DNA of 42,734 nucleotides from Pseudomonadota bacterium (GTDB lineage Bacteria > Myxococcota_A > Polyangia > Polyangiales > Polyangiaceae), in the NCBI GenBank assembly GCA_023432025.1, contig JAEYVE010000144.1, positions 1 to 42,734 of the forward strand, in the 5' to 3' direction. The translations under genes were made by a program, and so were the position numbers. This document shows positions 13,929 to 23,415 of the stretch, in pieces. The notes under the pieces were generated by a model. It was not told the DNA's origin. It did no database searches and saw only the letters and a program-made list of their open reading frames with translations. Every line of letters starts with the position of its first letter. The first letter of the stretch is position 1.

Positions 13929-16409
13929 TTGAGCGACCCATCCAGCACGCCCGGTGAAGGCGCGCCCGCTTCGGGCGTGTCCGAAGAAGAGTACGGCTCC
14001 AAGAACATCACCGTGCTCGAGGGGCTCGAGGCCGTTCGCAAGCGGCCCGGCATGTACATTGGAGACGTGCACGACGGCTCGGCGCTGCACCACCTGGTGT
14101 GGGAGGTGGTGGACAACTCCGTGGACGAGCACCTGGCCGGCCACTGCAGCACGATTCGCATCGTCGTGAACCACGACGGCTCGGTGTCCGTGACGGACGA
14201 CGGGCGCGGCATTCCCGTCGGCATCATGCCGGACCGCGGCGTGAGCGCGGCGGAGGTCGTCATGACGGTGCTCCACGCCGGCGGCAAGTTCGATCACTCG
14301 AGCTACAAGGTCAGCGCGGGCCTCCACGGCGTCGGCGTGAGCGCGGTGAACGCCGTCTCCGAGTGGCTGGAGCTCGAAATTCGGCGCGAGGGCAAGGTGT
14401 GGAAGCAGCGCTACGAGCGCGGCGTGCCGCAGGGGCCCATCACGCCGTCCGGCGACACGGACAAGACGGGCACGAAAATCACGTTCAAGCCCGACCACCA
14501 GATTTTTTCGAGCACCGAGTACGTCTACGAAACGCTGGGCACGCGTCTGCGCGAGCTCGCGTTCTTGAACTCGGGGCTCAGCATCAAGCTGACGGACGAG
14601 CGGGAAGCGGGCCGCAGCGAGAGCTACCTGTTCGAGGGCGGCATTCGCGAGTTCGTGGCGCACTTGGCCAGCACCAAGGAGCCCATTCACGAAGAGGTCA
14701 TCGCCTTTCAGGTGGCGGGCCCCACGGCGGACGGCAAGGGCGAAATCTTGGTGGACCTCGCCATTCAGTGGTGCAGCGCCTACGCCGAGCAAATCTTTTG
14801 CTACACGAACACCATCCACAACCGGGATGGTGGCACGCACCTCACGGGCCTGCGCTCCGCGCTCACGCGCTGTCTGAACTCGTACGGACAGGAGAACAAC
14901 CTGTTCAAGGACGTGAAGAACGGCCTGTCGGGGGACGACACGCGGGAAGGCGTGGTGTGCGTGATTCACGTCAAGCACCCGGACGCCAGCTTCGACTCGC
15001 AGACGAAGAGCAAGCTCGTCTCGAGCGAGGTGAAGGGCCTCGTCGAAAACGCCGTGAACGAGCAGCTGGGGCGCTACTTCGAGGAGCACCCGCAAACGGC
15101 GAAGAAAATCATCGAGAAGGCCGTCATCGCCGCCAAGGCGCGCGAGGCCGCGCGCAAGGCGCGCGAGGTGGTGCGCAAAGGCGTGCTCGACACCACGTCG
15201 CTCAGCGGCAAGCTGGCCGACTGCCAGAGCAAAGATCCGAGCATCAGCGAGCTCTACATCGTCGAGGGTGACTCGGCCGGTGGCAGCGCCAAGCAGGGTC
15301 GAGATCGTCACTTTCAAGCCATTTTGCCGCTGCGCGGCAAGATCCTGAACGTGGAGCGCGCGCGGCTCGATCGCATGCTCGCGTCGGAGGCGGTGGCCAC
15401 GCTCATTTCGGCGCTCGGCTGTGGCATCGACGAAGGCGGCAACTTCGAAATTTCGAAGCTGCGTTATCACAAAGTCATCCTGATGACGGATGCGGACGTG
15501 GACGGTAGCCACATTCGCACGCTGCTGCTCACGTTCTTCTACCGGCAAATGCCGGAGCTCATCGAAAAGGGCTACTTGTACATTGCGCAGCCGCCGCTCT
15601 TCGGCGTGCGCAAGGGCAAGAAAATGCTCTACATGAAGGATCAGGGGTTCCTCAATCAGTTCCTGATCGAGAGCGGCATCGACGGCCTGATCGTGCAAAG
15701 CACCAAGGGCCCCGCCTTGAGCGGCACGCCGCTCTACAACTTGGCCACGCGCCTGCGCTCGGTGTCGGAGCACTTGAGCAAGCTCGACCGGCGCTGCGAC
15801 AGCCGAGTCATCAGCGCGGCCTTGCGCGCTGCGAGCGTCACGGCGAGCACCTTCGACGACCGAAAGCTCCTCGAAGCCGCGGCGAAGGCCATGGAAACGT
15901 ACCTGTCGGAGCGCAGCCCGGAGCTGCTCCCGCTCACGGTTTCCGTGGAGCGAGACGAAACGGAGGGCGACGTCCTGCGCGCCAAGTTCCGGCCGGGCGC
16001 GTCGTCCAAGCCGTGCACTTTGACGCGAGAAATCGCCGACACGGGCGAGTACCACGAGCTCTTGTCCATCGAGGCGGACATCGCCTCCGTGGGGCCGGCG
16101 CCGTACACCGCGACCGCCGGCAAGGCTCAGCCCGTCACCCTGGCGGACGCCGACGCGCTGGACGAGTTCATCGCCGAGCGGGGCCGCAAGGGCCTCATGA
16201 TCACGCGCTACAAGGGTCTCGGCGAAATGAACGCTGACCAGCTCTGGGAAACCACGATGAACCCGGACGCGCGCACGCTGCTCAAGGTGGAAGTGCGGGA
16301 CCCCGTACGAGCCGAGGAGCTCTTCAGCGTGCTCATGGGCGACCAAGTCGAGCCCCGGCGCAAGTTCATCGAAGACAACGCGCTGAACGTCCGCAACTTG
16401 GACATCTGA
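13929..16409 (+). CDS. gyrB: DNA gyrase subunit B
   Basis: The 826-residue subunit carries the ATPase of gyrase, which with GyrA introduces negative supercoils. Motifs in order are RKRPGMYIGD near residue 40, DDGRGIPVGI (ATP site), SAGLHGVGVSAVNA (ATP lid), VEGDSAGGSAKQGRDR near 445 (TOPRIM acidic residue), DADVDGSHIRTLLLTFFYRQMP near 520 (TOPRIM DxD), and ITRYKGLGEMNADQLWETTMNP near the C-terminus. The end RKFIEDNALNVRNLDI is typical. I choose TTG 13929 because ggagga (13914-13919) stands nine bases upstream and the peptide from there has the normal short lead before EEEYGSKNITVLEGLEAV. The frame stays open to 13716, but that part overlaps the opposite-strand gene's promoter and signal sequence. 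A rare TTG start may keep translation modest. Confidence 0.96.
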   Translation: MSDPSSTPGEGAPASGVSEEEYGSKNITVLEGLEAVRKRPGMYIGDVHDGSALHHLVWEVVDNSVDEHLAGHCSTIRIVVNHDGSVSVTDDGRGIPVGIMPDRGVSAAEVVMTVLHAGGKFDHSSYKVSAGLHGVGVSAVNAVSEWLELEIRREGKVWKQRYERGVPQGPITPSGDTDKTGTKITFKPDHQIFSSTEYVYETLGTRLRELAFLNSGLSIKLTDEREAGRSESYLFEGGIREFVAHLASTKEPIHEEVIAFQVAGPTADGKGEILVDLAIQWCSAYAEQIFCYTNTIHNRDGGTHLTGLRSALTRCLNSYGQENNLFKDVKNGLSGDDTREGVVCVIHVKHPDASFDSQTKSKLVSSEVKGLVENAVNEQLGRYFEEHPQTAKKIIEKAVIAAKAREAARKAREVVRKGVLDTTSLSGKLADCQSKDPSISELYIVEGDSAGGSAKQGRDRHFQAILPLRGKILNVERARLDRMLASEAVATLISALGCGIDEGGNFEISKLRYHKVILMTDADVDGSHIRTLLLTFFYRQMPELIEKGYLYIAQPPLFGVRKGKKMLYMKDQGFLNQFLIESGIDGLIVQSTKGPALSGTPLYNLATRLRSVSEHLSKLDRRCDSRVISAALRAASVTASTFDDRKLLEAAAKAMETYLSERSPELLPLTVSVERDETEGDVLRAKFRPGASSKPCTLTREIADTGEYHELLSIEADIASVGPAPYTATAGKAQPVTLADADALDEFIAERGRKGLMITRYKGLGEMNADQLWETTMNPDARTLLKVEVRDPVRAEELFSVLMGDQVEPRRKFIEDNALNVRNLDI

Positions 16410-16770
16410 GCGCGGCGCGCCCTTGGTGCCTCCCCACGACCGAAGGCCGGGGGAGCAGATCTCGACGCCCGGAGGGGGAAGGGAGCACCCTCCCAGGAGG
16501 GGCCACCCCCCGAGGACGGCGCGACCTGCTCGCCTCGGCCGTGCAGTCGTGCAGTCGGCAGTCGGCACTCGCCGGCGAGACCAAGACGACGAGACCCGTG
16601 GTGCCGTCGACACTACTAGGGCCTGCCCCGGAAGGACGGCGAGCTCCGCCATCCTCAGCGATGGGCAGTCGGGGAAGGGCGCGTACCTCCGCGCCAGTCT
16701 GACCACCCATTTGCAGTCCTTCAGAAACAAAGGAGATCCGTCCGGAGTTTTCTGCACTTAGCCTTGGGCT
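16410..16770. other. Intergenic region after gyrB
   Basis: No gene is supported. A stem of ctcccc (16430-16435) with ggggag (16450-16455) may end gyrB transcription. A short tandem stretch, gtgcagtc at 16541-16548 and 16549-16556 followed by ggcagtc and ggcactc, lies in the middle. The last ~60 bases before 16771 are less G+C-rich (ttcagaaacaaaggag, gttttctgcac) and probably hold the promoter of the giant lipoprotein gene, though no clear -35/-10 pair was identified. Confidence 0.35.
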
Positions 16771-19700
16771 ATGCCCCAAACTGACCAGCCGGCCGCCTCC
16801 CGGATCGTGCGGCCCCCGCCTTCGTCCACTCCCTCCACACGGGAAGCGAACGCCGTCGATGTTAGTAATTTGATAAGGACGAGTGGCGCTGGCGCGCTCT
16901 TGGGCATTGGCGCGCTTTTGCTAGCGACACTGAGCGGCTGTGGAAGCACCGCCGAGGTTTCCGACGGTGGCAGCAGCGTCTCCACGGGGGGCGGGGACAT
17001 GGGCCTTGGCGGTCGGGGCAGCTCGACGGGCGGTAGCGGCGGTCGCATCGATTTGGGTGGCACGGGCTCGTCCAAGGGGACCGGCGGCGACAGCACGCCC
17101 GACGATCCGTGCGAGAGCGACCACCCGCCGGCGAGCTGCATGCTCGATTACGAGCCGACGGGACCCGGCTGCGGTGACGGCGAGGTCAACGCGCCGGGCG
17201 AAGAGTGTGACGACGGCAACGGTCTGCCTGGCGACGGCTGTTCAGGCGTGTGCACGATCGAGCCGAATTGGACGTGCGACGACGACGGCTGCCGCTCGAA
17301 CATTCGCTGCGGCGACGGTCAAACCTCGGGCGGAGAAGTGTGCGACGACGGCAACACCCGCGACGGTGACGGCTGTTCGAGCGACTGCTTCACCATCGAG
17401 CCGGGCTACGACTGTCCGTTTTCGGGCGGCGAGTGCGAGGTGCACGATCCGTGCACGGATCCGAACCCGCCGCTGAGCTGTCAACCGCCGCCGGGCAGCA
17501 ACCCGTACTGCGGCGATGGTGTCGTGAACAACGTTTGGGAGGCGTGCGACGACGGCAACACGCGCCCCGGCGATGGCTGTTCGGGCACGTGCAAGGTGGA
17601 GCCCAACTGGAGCTGCAGCTCCGGCACTTGCGTGCCGACCATCGTGTGCGGCGACGGCGAGGTCGAAGGCGGTGAGGTGTGCGACGACGGCAACACCGGC
17701 GATGGCGACGGCTGCTCGAGCGACTGCTTCTCCATCACCCCGGGCTACGAGTGTCCGTCGACCGGCGGCGCGTGCGCGGAGATTGATCCGTGCACGCGAC
17801 CGAATCCACCGGCTTCGTGTTACCCGCCTCCGACCGGCCCCACCCCGACGTGTGGTGACGGCGTGCGTAACCAGCCGACCGAGCAATGCGACGACGGTAA
17901 CACGCGTCCCGGCGACGGCTGCTCCGGCGCGTGCCGGGTGGAGCCCAACTGGAACTGTAGCTCCGGCACCTGCGTGTCCACCATCGTGTGCGGCGACGGA
18001 AGGCGCCAGGGCACGGAGGTGTGTGACGACGGCAATCACGTGAGCGGTGATGGCTGCAGCGACGAATGCCGCACCGTCGATCCGAACTACACGTGCCCGC
18101 CCGCGGGCGGCAACTGCGTGTCGACGGTCGTGTGTGGCGACGGTCGCATCGCCGGAAACGAGCAGTGCGAAGACGGCAACACCACGCCCAACGACGGCTG
18201 CACGAACTGCGTACGCGACCCCGGCTTCTACTGCCCCACGGTGGGCCAGAGCTGCCAGCGCGTGCCCACGTGCGGCGACGGCGTGCAGACCGCCAACGAA
18301 GAGTGCGACGACCACAACTTGGACGACGACGACGGCTGCAACTCCGTCTGCCGCATCGAGCCGGGCTATTCGTGCCCCTTTCCTGGTCAGCTATGCACGC
18401 AAATCGTCGTGTCGTGTGGTGACGGCATCATCAGCGGCGACGAGACGTGCGACGACGGCAACACCGACAGCGACGACGGCTGCAGCTCGCTGTGCCGCGT
18501 GGAGACGGGTTGGGTGTGCTCCGTGGGCGGCGCGGCGTGCACGCCGCGCTGCGGCGACGGGCTGCTCGTGGGCAACGAGGTGTGTGACGACGGCGCCACC
18601 GAAGACGGCGACGGCTGCTCGGGCAGCTGCAAGTGGGAGCCCGGCTTCCATTGCCAAACCACGCCTCCGCACGACTGCGTGACGGACACGTGCGGCAACG
18701 GACTCAAGGGCAACGACGAAGACTGCGACGACGGTAATCGCCGGCCCGGCGACGGCTGCGGCGTGGACTGCCAAGCAGAGCCCACGTGCGACTACGACGC
18801 AGGCGGCTGCACGTCGTTCTGTGGTGACGGTCTCGTCATCGACGAGGAGTGCGACGACGGCAACACCGTCGACGGCGACGGCTGCTCCAGCACGTGCGAA
18901 ATGGAGACGGGCTTCATCTGCGAACAGGTCAGCGGCTGCGCCGAGCTCGCCGGCTGGAACCACGACAACATCGACGGCACCCCGACGGTTCCCACGTGCA
19001 TCATGCGCGTGCCGGTGACGTACCGCGACTTCGACGAGAGCCACCCCGACTTCGAGCCCGCAGAGAACAGCGTCGTCATTACGGGGCTCGTGGCGGCGCG
19101 CCTCGACGCACAAGGCAAGCCGGTGTTCGTGGGCACGCCGAACCAGTGCGGCCAGAACCAGTCTTGCATCCAGAGCCCGAGCAGCTTCGCCAGTTGGTTC
19201 CGCGACGATCCCAGCGTGAACACGCCGGTCATCGGCGAAATTTTGCTCTGGGACAACGGCTCGGGCGGCTTCGTGAATCGGTGGGGCCAAAACGGCGAGC
19301 GCTACATGCGCGCGGGCAATCCGGGCACGCTCGCCAGTGAAACCTGCGGCAACCGCTGGTCGTGCAGCGAAGGCCAAACCCCGACGGACGCCTGCACTTG
19401 CAACGGCGGCCATCCCTGGAACGCCGCGTGCAACCCGGCGAACGGCGCGCACCTGCGCTGCTTCGCCAAGATCAACGACGGCGCGAATCAGCCCGAGGTG
19501 CCCTTCGGAACCCCCGGCATTCAGTACTGGTACGCCGAGTTCTTGCAGGGCTACGTGCCCGAGCAGGCGTGGGACGGCGATCCGGCGTTCTTCCCGCTCG
19601 ACGGGCTGGGGCGCACGCCGACGAACCAGTACCACGCGGCCGATTTCCCCTCGTTGTACGGCGGCGGACCCGAAGGCGGCGGCGCGCACAACTTCCACTT

Positions 19701-21684
19701 CACGAGCGAAATCCGTCGCTGGTTCCAGTACGAAGCGGGGCGCAGTTACGCGCTCGAGTTCACCGGCGACGACGACGTGTGGGTGTTCATCAACGGCCGC
19801 CTGGCGGTCGATTTGGGCAGCTACCACGAGGCCGCGAACGGCAGCATTCGCATCGAGCCGAACGGCGCGGTCACGGTCGTGAACCACGGCGTCACGGCGC
19901 CGGCCACGACGGTGAGCAGCCTGGGCCTCACGAGCGGCAACATCTACGAAATTGCCGTCTTCCAAGCGGAGCGCAAGTTCGTGGCGTCGAGCTACCGGCT
20001 CACGCTGAGCGGCTTCAACGAAAACCCGAGCGTGTGCCACTCCGTGTGCGGCGACGGCGTGGTCGCGAGCGACGAGGAGTGCGACGACGGCGAAAACGAC
20101 GGCGGCTACGGCGAGTGCCAGCCCGGCTGCGTGCTCGGCGCGCGCTGCGGCGACGGTCAGCAGAACGACGCCAGCGAGGAGTGCGACAACGGCTCGAACA
20201 TCGACGGCTACAACGCCAGCGCGGAGACCGCTTGCGGACCGGGTTGCGTCAAGCCGGCGCGCTGCGGCGACGGCATCGTGGACTTCGTGCACGGCGAGGT
20301 GTGCGACCGCGGCGCCGAAAACTCCGACACGGCGTACGGCGGCTGCAACACCTCGTGCCAGCTCGGCGCGCGCTGCGGCGACGGCGAGGTGAACGGCGAC
20401 GAAGAGTGCGACGACGGCGTGAACGACGGCACGCAAGGCTGCGGCCCCACCTGCGAGGTGACGGCCGGCTGCGGCGACGGCATCCAGCAGGGTGACGAGC
20501 TGTGCGACGACGGCGAAAACGACGGTGGCTACGGCGAATGCGCGCCGGGCTGCGTGCCTGCGCCGTACTGCGGAGACGGTGCGGTCGACGCTCTGTTCGG
20601 TGAAACGTGCGACGACGGCGTGAACGACGGCAGCTACGGCGGCTGCACCCCGAGCTGCCAAATGGCGGCGCACTGCGGCGACGGCGTCGTCAGCGGTGAC
20701 GAGCTGTGCGACGACGGGGAGAACGACGGCGGCTACGGCGAATGCGCGCCGGGCTGCGTGCCTGCGCCGTACTGCGGAGACGGCCGACCCGACACCGAGT
20801 TCGGTGAAGCGTGTGACGACGGCGTGAACGACGGCGGGTACGGCGAGTGCCAACCGGGCTGCGTGTACGGACCCATGTGCGGCGACGGCGTGGTCGATCC
20901 GGGCGAGGAGTGCGACGACGGCGTGAACGACGGCGGCTACGGCGAATGCGCGCCGGGCTGCATGTGGGGCGCGCGCTGCGGCGACGGCCAAACGCAGCCG
21001 AACGAAGAGTGCGACGACGGGGTGAACGCGGGCGGTTACGGCGAGTGCGCGCCCAACTGCAAGAGCGGCCCCTTCTGCGGCGACGGGCAGCGCCAAGGAA
21101 ACGAAGTCTGCGACGACGGCGTGAACGACGGCCGCTACGGCTCCTGCGCGCCGGGCTGCCAGCAAGGCGCGTTCTGCGGCGACGGCATCGTGCAGCCGGA
21201 GGAGCAGTGCGACGACGGAGTGAACGACGGCACACGCAGCGCGTGTCAGCCCGGCTGCGTGCTCGGGCCAGGTTGCGGCGACGGCATCCTGCAGCGTGAC
21301 CTGGGCGAGGCGTGCGACGACGGAGTGAACGACGGCGGGTACGGCGAGTGCGCGCCCGAGTGCAAGCTGGGCGCGCGCTGCGGCGACGGCCAAGTGCAGT
21401 CACAGTACGAGCAGTGCGACGACGGCGTGAACGCGGGCGGCTACGGCAAGTGCGCGCCGAACTGCCGCATCGGGCCGCACTGCGGTGACGGTCAGGTCAA
21501 CGGCAACGAAATCTGCGACGACGGCGTGAACGCTGGCGGGTACGGCAAGTGCGCGCCCGGTTGCAAGCTGGGTCCGTACTGCGGCGACGGCGTCGTCCAG
21601 GGCCCCGAGGAGGCGTGCGACGACGGCAATCGGAGAAACGGCGACGGCTGCAGCGCCACCTGCAGGAAAGAGATCATCAAGTAA
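16771..21684 (+). CDS. Giant Cys-rich lipoprotein with DUF4215-type repeats around a fibro-slime domain
   Basis: The 1637-residue product has a membrane-targeting segment AGALLGIGALLLATLSGC (lipobox Cys57) after an unusually long N-terminal lead, so the true start may be downstream of ATG 16771. A Gly/Ser linker is followed by 12 repeats of the myxobacterial Cys-rich (DUF4215) type, pattern CGDG-x(5-9)-E-x-CDDGN-x(4)-GDGC-x(3)-C, at about residues 130-727. Next is a fibro-slime/PA14-like domain (~730-1086; YWYAEFLQGYVPEQ, FTGDDDVWVFINGRLAVDLG). Sixteen more repeats follow (~1090-1633); all but the last are of a second type, CGDG...CDDGVNDGGYGECAPGC. The Asp-Gly-rich loops probably bind calcium and the Cys pairs form disulfides, giving a long rod on the cell surface. 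Fibro-slime domains in other organisms occur in secreted matrix or adhesion proteins, so a role in matrix binding or adhesion is inferred. Confidence 0.88.
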   Translation: MPQTDQPAASRIVRPPPSSTPSTREANAVDVSNLIRTSGAGALLGIGALLLATLSGCGSTAEVSDGGSSVSTGGGDMGLGGRGSSTGGSGGRIDLGGTGSSKGTGGDSTPDDPCESDHPPASCMLDYEPTGPGCGDGEVNAPGEECDDGNGLPGDGCSGVCTIEPNWTCDDDGCRSNIRCGDGQTSGGEVCDDGNTRDGDGCSSDCFTIEPGYDCPFSGGECEVHDPCTDPNPPLSCQPPPGSNPYCGDGVVNNVWEACDDGNTRPGDGCSGTCKVEPNWSCSSGTCVPTIVCGDGEVEGGEVCDDGNTGDGDGCSSDCFSITPGYECPSTGGACAEIDPCTRPNPPASCYPPPTGPTPTCGDGVRNQPTEQCDDGNTRPGDGCSGACRVEPNWNCSSGTCVSTIVCGDGRRQGTEVCDDGNHVSGDGCSDECRTVDPNYTCPPAGGNCVSTVVCGDGRIAGNEQCEDGNTTPNDGCTNCVRDPGFYCPTVGQSCQRVPTCGDGVQTANEECDDHNLDDDDGCNSVCRIEPGYSCPFPGQLCTQIVVSCGDGIISGDETCDDGNTDSDDGCSSLCRVETGWVCSVGGAACTPRCGDGLLVGNEVCDDGATEDGDGCSGSCKWEPGFHCQTTPPHDCVTDTCGNGLKGNDEDCDDGNRRPGDGCGVDCQAEPTCDYDAGGCTSFCGDGLVIDEECDDGNTVDGDGCSSTCEMETGFICEQVSGCAELAGWNHDNIDGTPTVPTCIMRVPVTYRDFDESHPDFEPAENSVVITGLVAARLDAQGKPVFVGTPNQCGQNQSCIQSPSSFASWFRDDPSVNTPVIGEILLWDNGSGGFVNRWGQNGERYMRAGNPGTLASETCGNRWSCSEGQTPTDACTCNGGHPWNAACNPANGAHLRCFAKINDGANQPEVPFGTPGIQYWYAEFLQGYVPEQAWDGDPAFFPLDGLGRTPTNQYHAADFPSLYGGGPEGGGAHNFHFTSEIRRWFQYEAGRSYALEFTGDDDVWVFINGRLAVDLGSYHEAANGSIRIEPNGAVTVVNHGVTAPATTVSSLGLTSGNIYEIAVFQAERKFVASSYRLTLSGFNENPSVCHSVCGDGVVASDEECDDGENDGGYGECQPGCVLGARCGDGQQNDASEECDNGSNIDGYNASAETACGPGCVKPARCGDGIVDFVHGEVCDRGAENSDTAYGGCNTSCQLGARCGDGEVNGDEECDDGVNDGTQGCGPTCEVTAGCGDGIQQGDELCDDGENDGGYGECAPGCVPAPYCGDGAVDALFGETCDDGVNDGSYGGCTPSCQMAAHCGDGVVSGDELCDDGENDGGYGECAPGCVPAPYCGDGRPDTEFGEACDDGVNDGGYGECQPGCVYGPMCGDGVVDPGEECDDGVNDGGYGECAPGCMWGARCGDGQTQPNEECDDGVNAGGYGECAPNCKSGPFCGDGQRQGNEVCDDGVNDGRYGSCAPGCQQGAFCGDGIVQPEEQCDDGVNDGTRSACQPGCVLGPGCGDGILQRDLGEACDDGVNDGGYGECAPECKLGARCGDGQVQSQYEQCDDGVNAGGYGKCAPNCRIGPHCGDGQVNGNEICDDGVNAGGYGKCAPGCKLGPYCGDGVVQGPEEACDDGNRRNGDGCSATCRKEIIK

Positions 21685-21698
21685 GCGCGGGACTCGCT

Positions 21699-21726
21699 GG
21701 CGCAGGAGCACGCGTGCTCCTGCGCC
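21699..21726. terminator. 28-bp perfect palindrome between convergent genes
   Basis: ggcgcaggagcacg (21699-21712) and cgtgctcctgcgcc (21713-21726) are exact complements. The palindrome lies 14 bases after the giant lipoprotein stop codon and 25 bases before the end of the convergent esterase gene, so it can serve as a terminator for both. No T tract is present. Confidence 0.6.
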
Positions 21727-21751
21727 GGCTGATTCTCGAGACGCGGGGCGC

Positions 21752-22918
21752 TCAGTACTCCGAGAAGACGCCCCAGCTCATGTTCGCGGCGAAGGCGGGC
21801 CAGCCGTGGTTGGTGCCGCCGTAATTCGGATCGGAGTGCAGGCACCAGTACACGGGGTAGCCTTCGTCGCAGCCGGTGTACTTCACGCAGTTCGAGAGCG
21901 AGTCGGTGTAGCCCTGCACGGGCTCGGTCGCGGTGCCGCAGTTGTTCTCCGTGGCGTAGAAGTCACGCGTCAGAGGGCCGTTCGCCGTGCCGACGACGCT
22001 GTCGTTTTTGCCGTGGATGATGATGGCCGTGACTTGGCCGGTGCACTGACGCGAGTTGTTGTTGAGCGGGTACTGCCCGACGTTCTTCGTGGCGCAGGGG
22101 GCGATGGCGCGCACCTTGTCCGCGTGCTCGCAGCCGAGAATGCTGGAGAAGTCTCCGCCCGAGCTCTCGCCGGCGGCGAACACGCGCGCGCGATCGACGC
22201 AGTAGTCCGCGGTGACCTTGTTGTAGAGCGGCCCGAAGAACGAGACGTCTCCAGCGCCCCAGCCCGAGCTGCTGTTGGCCGGGTGCGGGTAAACGCGAAT
22301 GGCCGCGTCCTTGGCGCCGTTCTTCTCGTAGCCCGCATTCTGCTCTGCCCAGCTGATCGGGTTGCCGGTGGGGTTGAACACGAAGAGCATCGGGTACGGC
22401 TTGCTCGGGTCGTAGTTGGTCGGCAGTTTCACGTAGTACTGGTGTCCCGAGACGTTGAGCGGCGAGCCGGAGCTTCCCACGCTCGGATTTGCATTTCCGC
22501 AGCCGGTGCTGGGATCCGCCGGTGCTTTGCCGCCCGAGCCTCCGCCGGTGCCGCCGGTGCCGCCGGTGCCGTCGCCTCCGCCGGTGCCGTCGCTGCCGCC
22601 GCTGGCGCCACCCGAGCCCATGGCGCCGGTTCCGTCGGAACCTCCGCTCGAGACTTGTCCGCCGACTCCCGGATCACCGCCACCGCCGGGTACGCCGCCG
22701 GTCGCGCCGCCGGTGCCGGTGAAGCCGCCGGTTGCGCCGCCGGTGCCGGTCAGGCCACCGCTGCCGCCCGTGGCGCTGCCGGTCGCGCCGGTGCCGGTGA
22801 AGCCGCCGGTCTCGCTGTCGTTATCGGTATTTCCGTCCGCTGTGTCGGAACAGGCGGCCGTGGCGATGGTCAGGGAAAGAAGAACGAGCGGGAGAGCGCT
22901 TTGGTAGCTGAGCTTCAT
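21752..22918 (-). CDS. Lipoprotein esterase of the PHB-depolymerase / feruloyl-esterase type
   Basis: The 388-residue protein has a lipoprotein signal (MKLSYQSALPLVLLSLTIATAAC, Cys23). A ~105-residue Gly/Thr/Ser linker built of repeats such as TGTGGATGGF follows, then an alpha/beta-hydrolase domain. Catalytic features are the nucleophile motif AGESSGG (Ser252), HGKNDSVVGTANG (likely Asp) and TNHGWPAF (likely His near the C-terminus). The opening HQYYVKLPTNYDPSKPYPMLFVF is typical of secreted polysaccharide-linked (carbohydrate esterase 1) esterases and PHB depolymerase-like enzymes. Several Cys residues fit extracytoplasmic folding. Substrate is not determinable; an acyl ester on plant polysaccharide or a polyester are the main possibilities. 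The gene is convergent with the giant lipoprotein, and a 551-bp repeat-rich gap lies upstream. Confidence 0.85.
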   Translation of the reverse strand: MKLSYQSALPLVLLSLTIATAACSDTADGNTDNDSETGGFTGTGATGSATGGSGGLTGTGGATGGFTGTGGATGGVPGGGGDPGVGGQVSSGGSDGTGAMGSGGASGGSDGTGGGDGTGGTGGTGGGSGGKAPADPSTGCGNANPSVGSSGSPLNVSGHQYYVKLPTNYDPSKPYPMLFVFNPTGNPISWAEQNAGYEKNGAKDAAIRVYPHPANSSSGWGAGDVSFFGPLYNKVTADYCVDRARVFAAGESSGGDFSSILGCEHADKVRAIAPCATKNVGQYPLNNNSRQCTGQVTAIIIHGKNDSVVGTANGPLTRDFYATENNCGTATEPVQGYTDSLSNCVKYTGCDEGYPVYWCLHSDPNYGGTNHGWPAFAANMSWGVFSEY

Positions 22919-23209
22919 GGCGAAGGGTCCTCGATCGGATGGGGGCTGGCGAGATGCCGCGGTAGGAAAACTCCGCGAGTTTGATTGTGTTTGCTTGGTG
23001 TGGGTTCGCGGCGAGCTCGTGCGGCGAATTCTCGCGGCGAGCGCGTGCGACGCGAAGCGCCGTCCAACATATCAGAACGCTGTGCGCGTCCTTCGACAGA
23101 AAAACACGGAAACCACGACGAAGAGCGCGTCATTCTCGTGGCTTTACAAAGTTATTCCTACGTCGTGGATCGAACGAAGCCGCGCGGGCGCGCCTGGGGC
23201 CGCGCCGTT

Positions 23210-23370
23210 GCGCGTCGTGGCTGCGTGCTCGCGCGTCGTGGCAGCGCGCGTGTTCGCACGTCGTGGCAGCGCGCGTGTACGCACGGTTTGGTGTTCGCGC
23301 GTCGTGTACGCACGGCTTGGTGTACGCACGGCTTGGTGTACGCACGTCGTGGCAGCGCGCGTGTTCGCAC
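23210..23370. repeat. Mosaic tandem-repeat array of 25-bp and 16-bp units
   Basis: Two unit types sharing a 5' gcacg and a 3' gtgttc/gtgtac are mixed head-to-tail without spacers. Type A (gcacgtcgtggcagcgcgcg plus tgttc, 25 bp) is at 23231-23255, 23256-23280 and 23342-23366, with degenerate copies at 23210-23230 and from 23367. Type B (gcacggcttggtgtac, 16 bp) is at 23281-23296, 23310-23325 and 23326-23341. A 13-bp hybrid lies at 23297-23309. Neither period is a multiple of three. The absence of unique spacers excludes CRISPR. Confidence 0.8.
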
Positions 23371-23415
23371 GTCGTGCTGCAGGGCGTGCTGCGCGGCGCG
23401 GTCGCGCTTGGAACC

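Noticed and set aside
16481..16494. gggagcaccctccc as another copy of the dispersed repeat
   Set aside because: Only gggagcacc is shared; the flanks differ and the palindrome is of another kind.
13893..16757. 954-residue minus-strand frame opposite gyrB
   Set aside because: Antisense to a complete GyrB and lacking recognisable domains.
18391..21393. 1000-residue open frame on the minus strand inside the giant lipoprotein gene
   Set aside because: It is a shadow of the GAC/GGC-rich repeats; composition is Ala/Val/Arg-rich without domains.
23210..23370. CRISPR array
   Set aside because: Units are directly adjacent with no unique spacers, of two lengths, and no cas genes are present.
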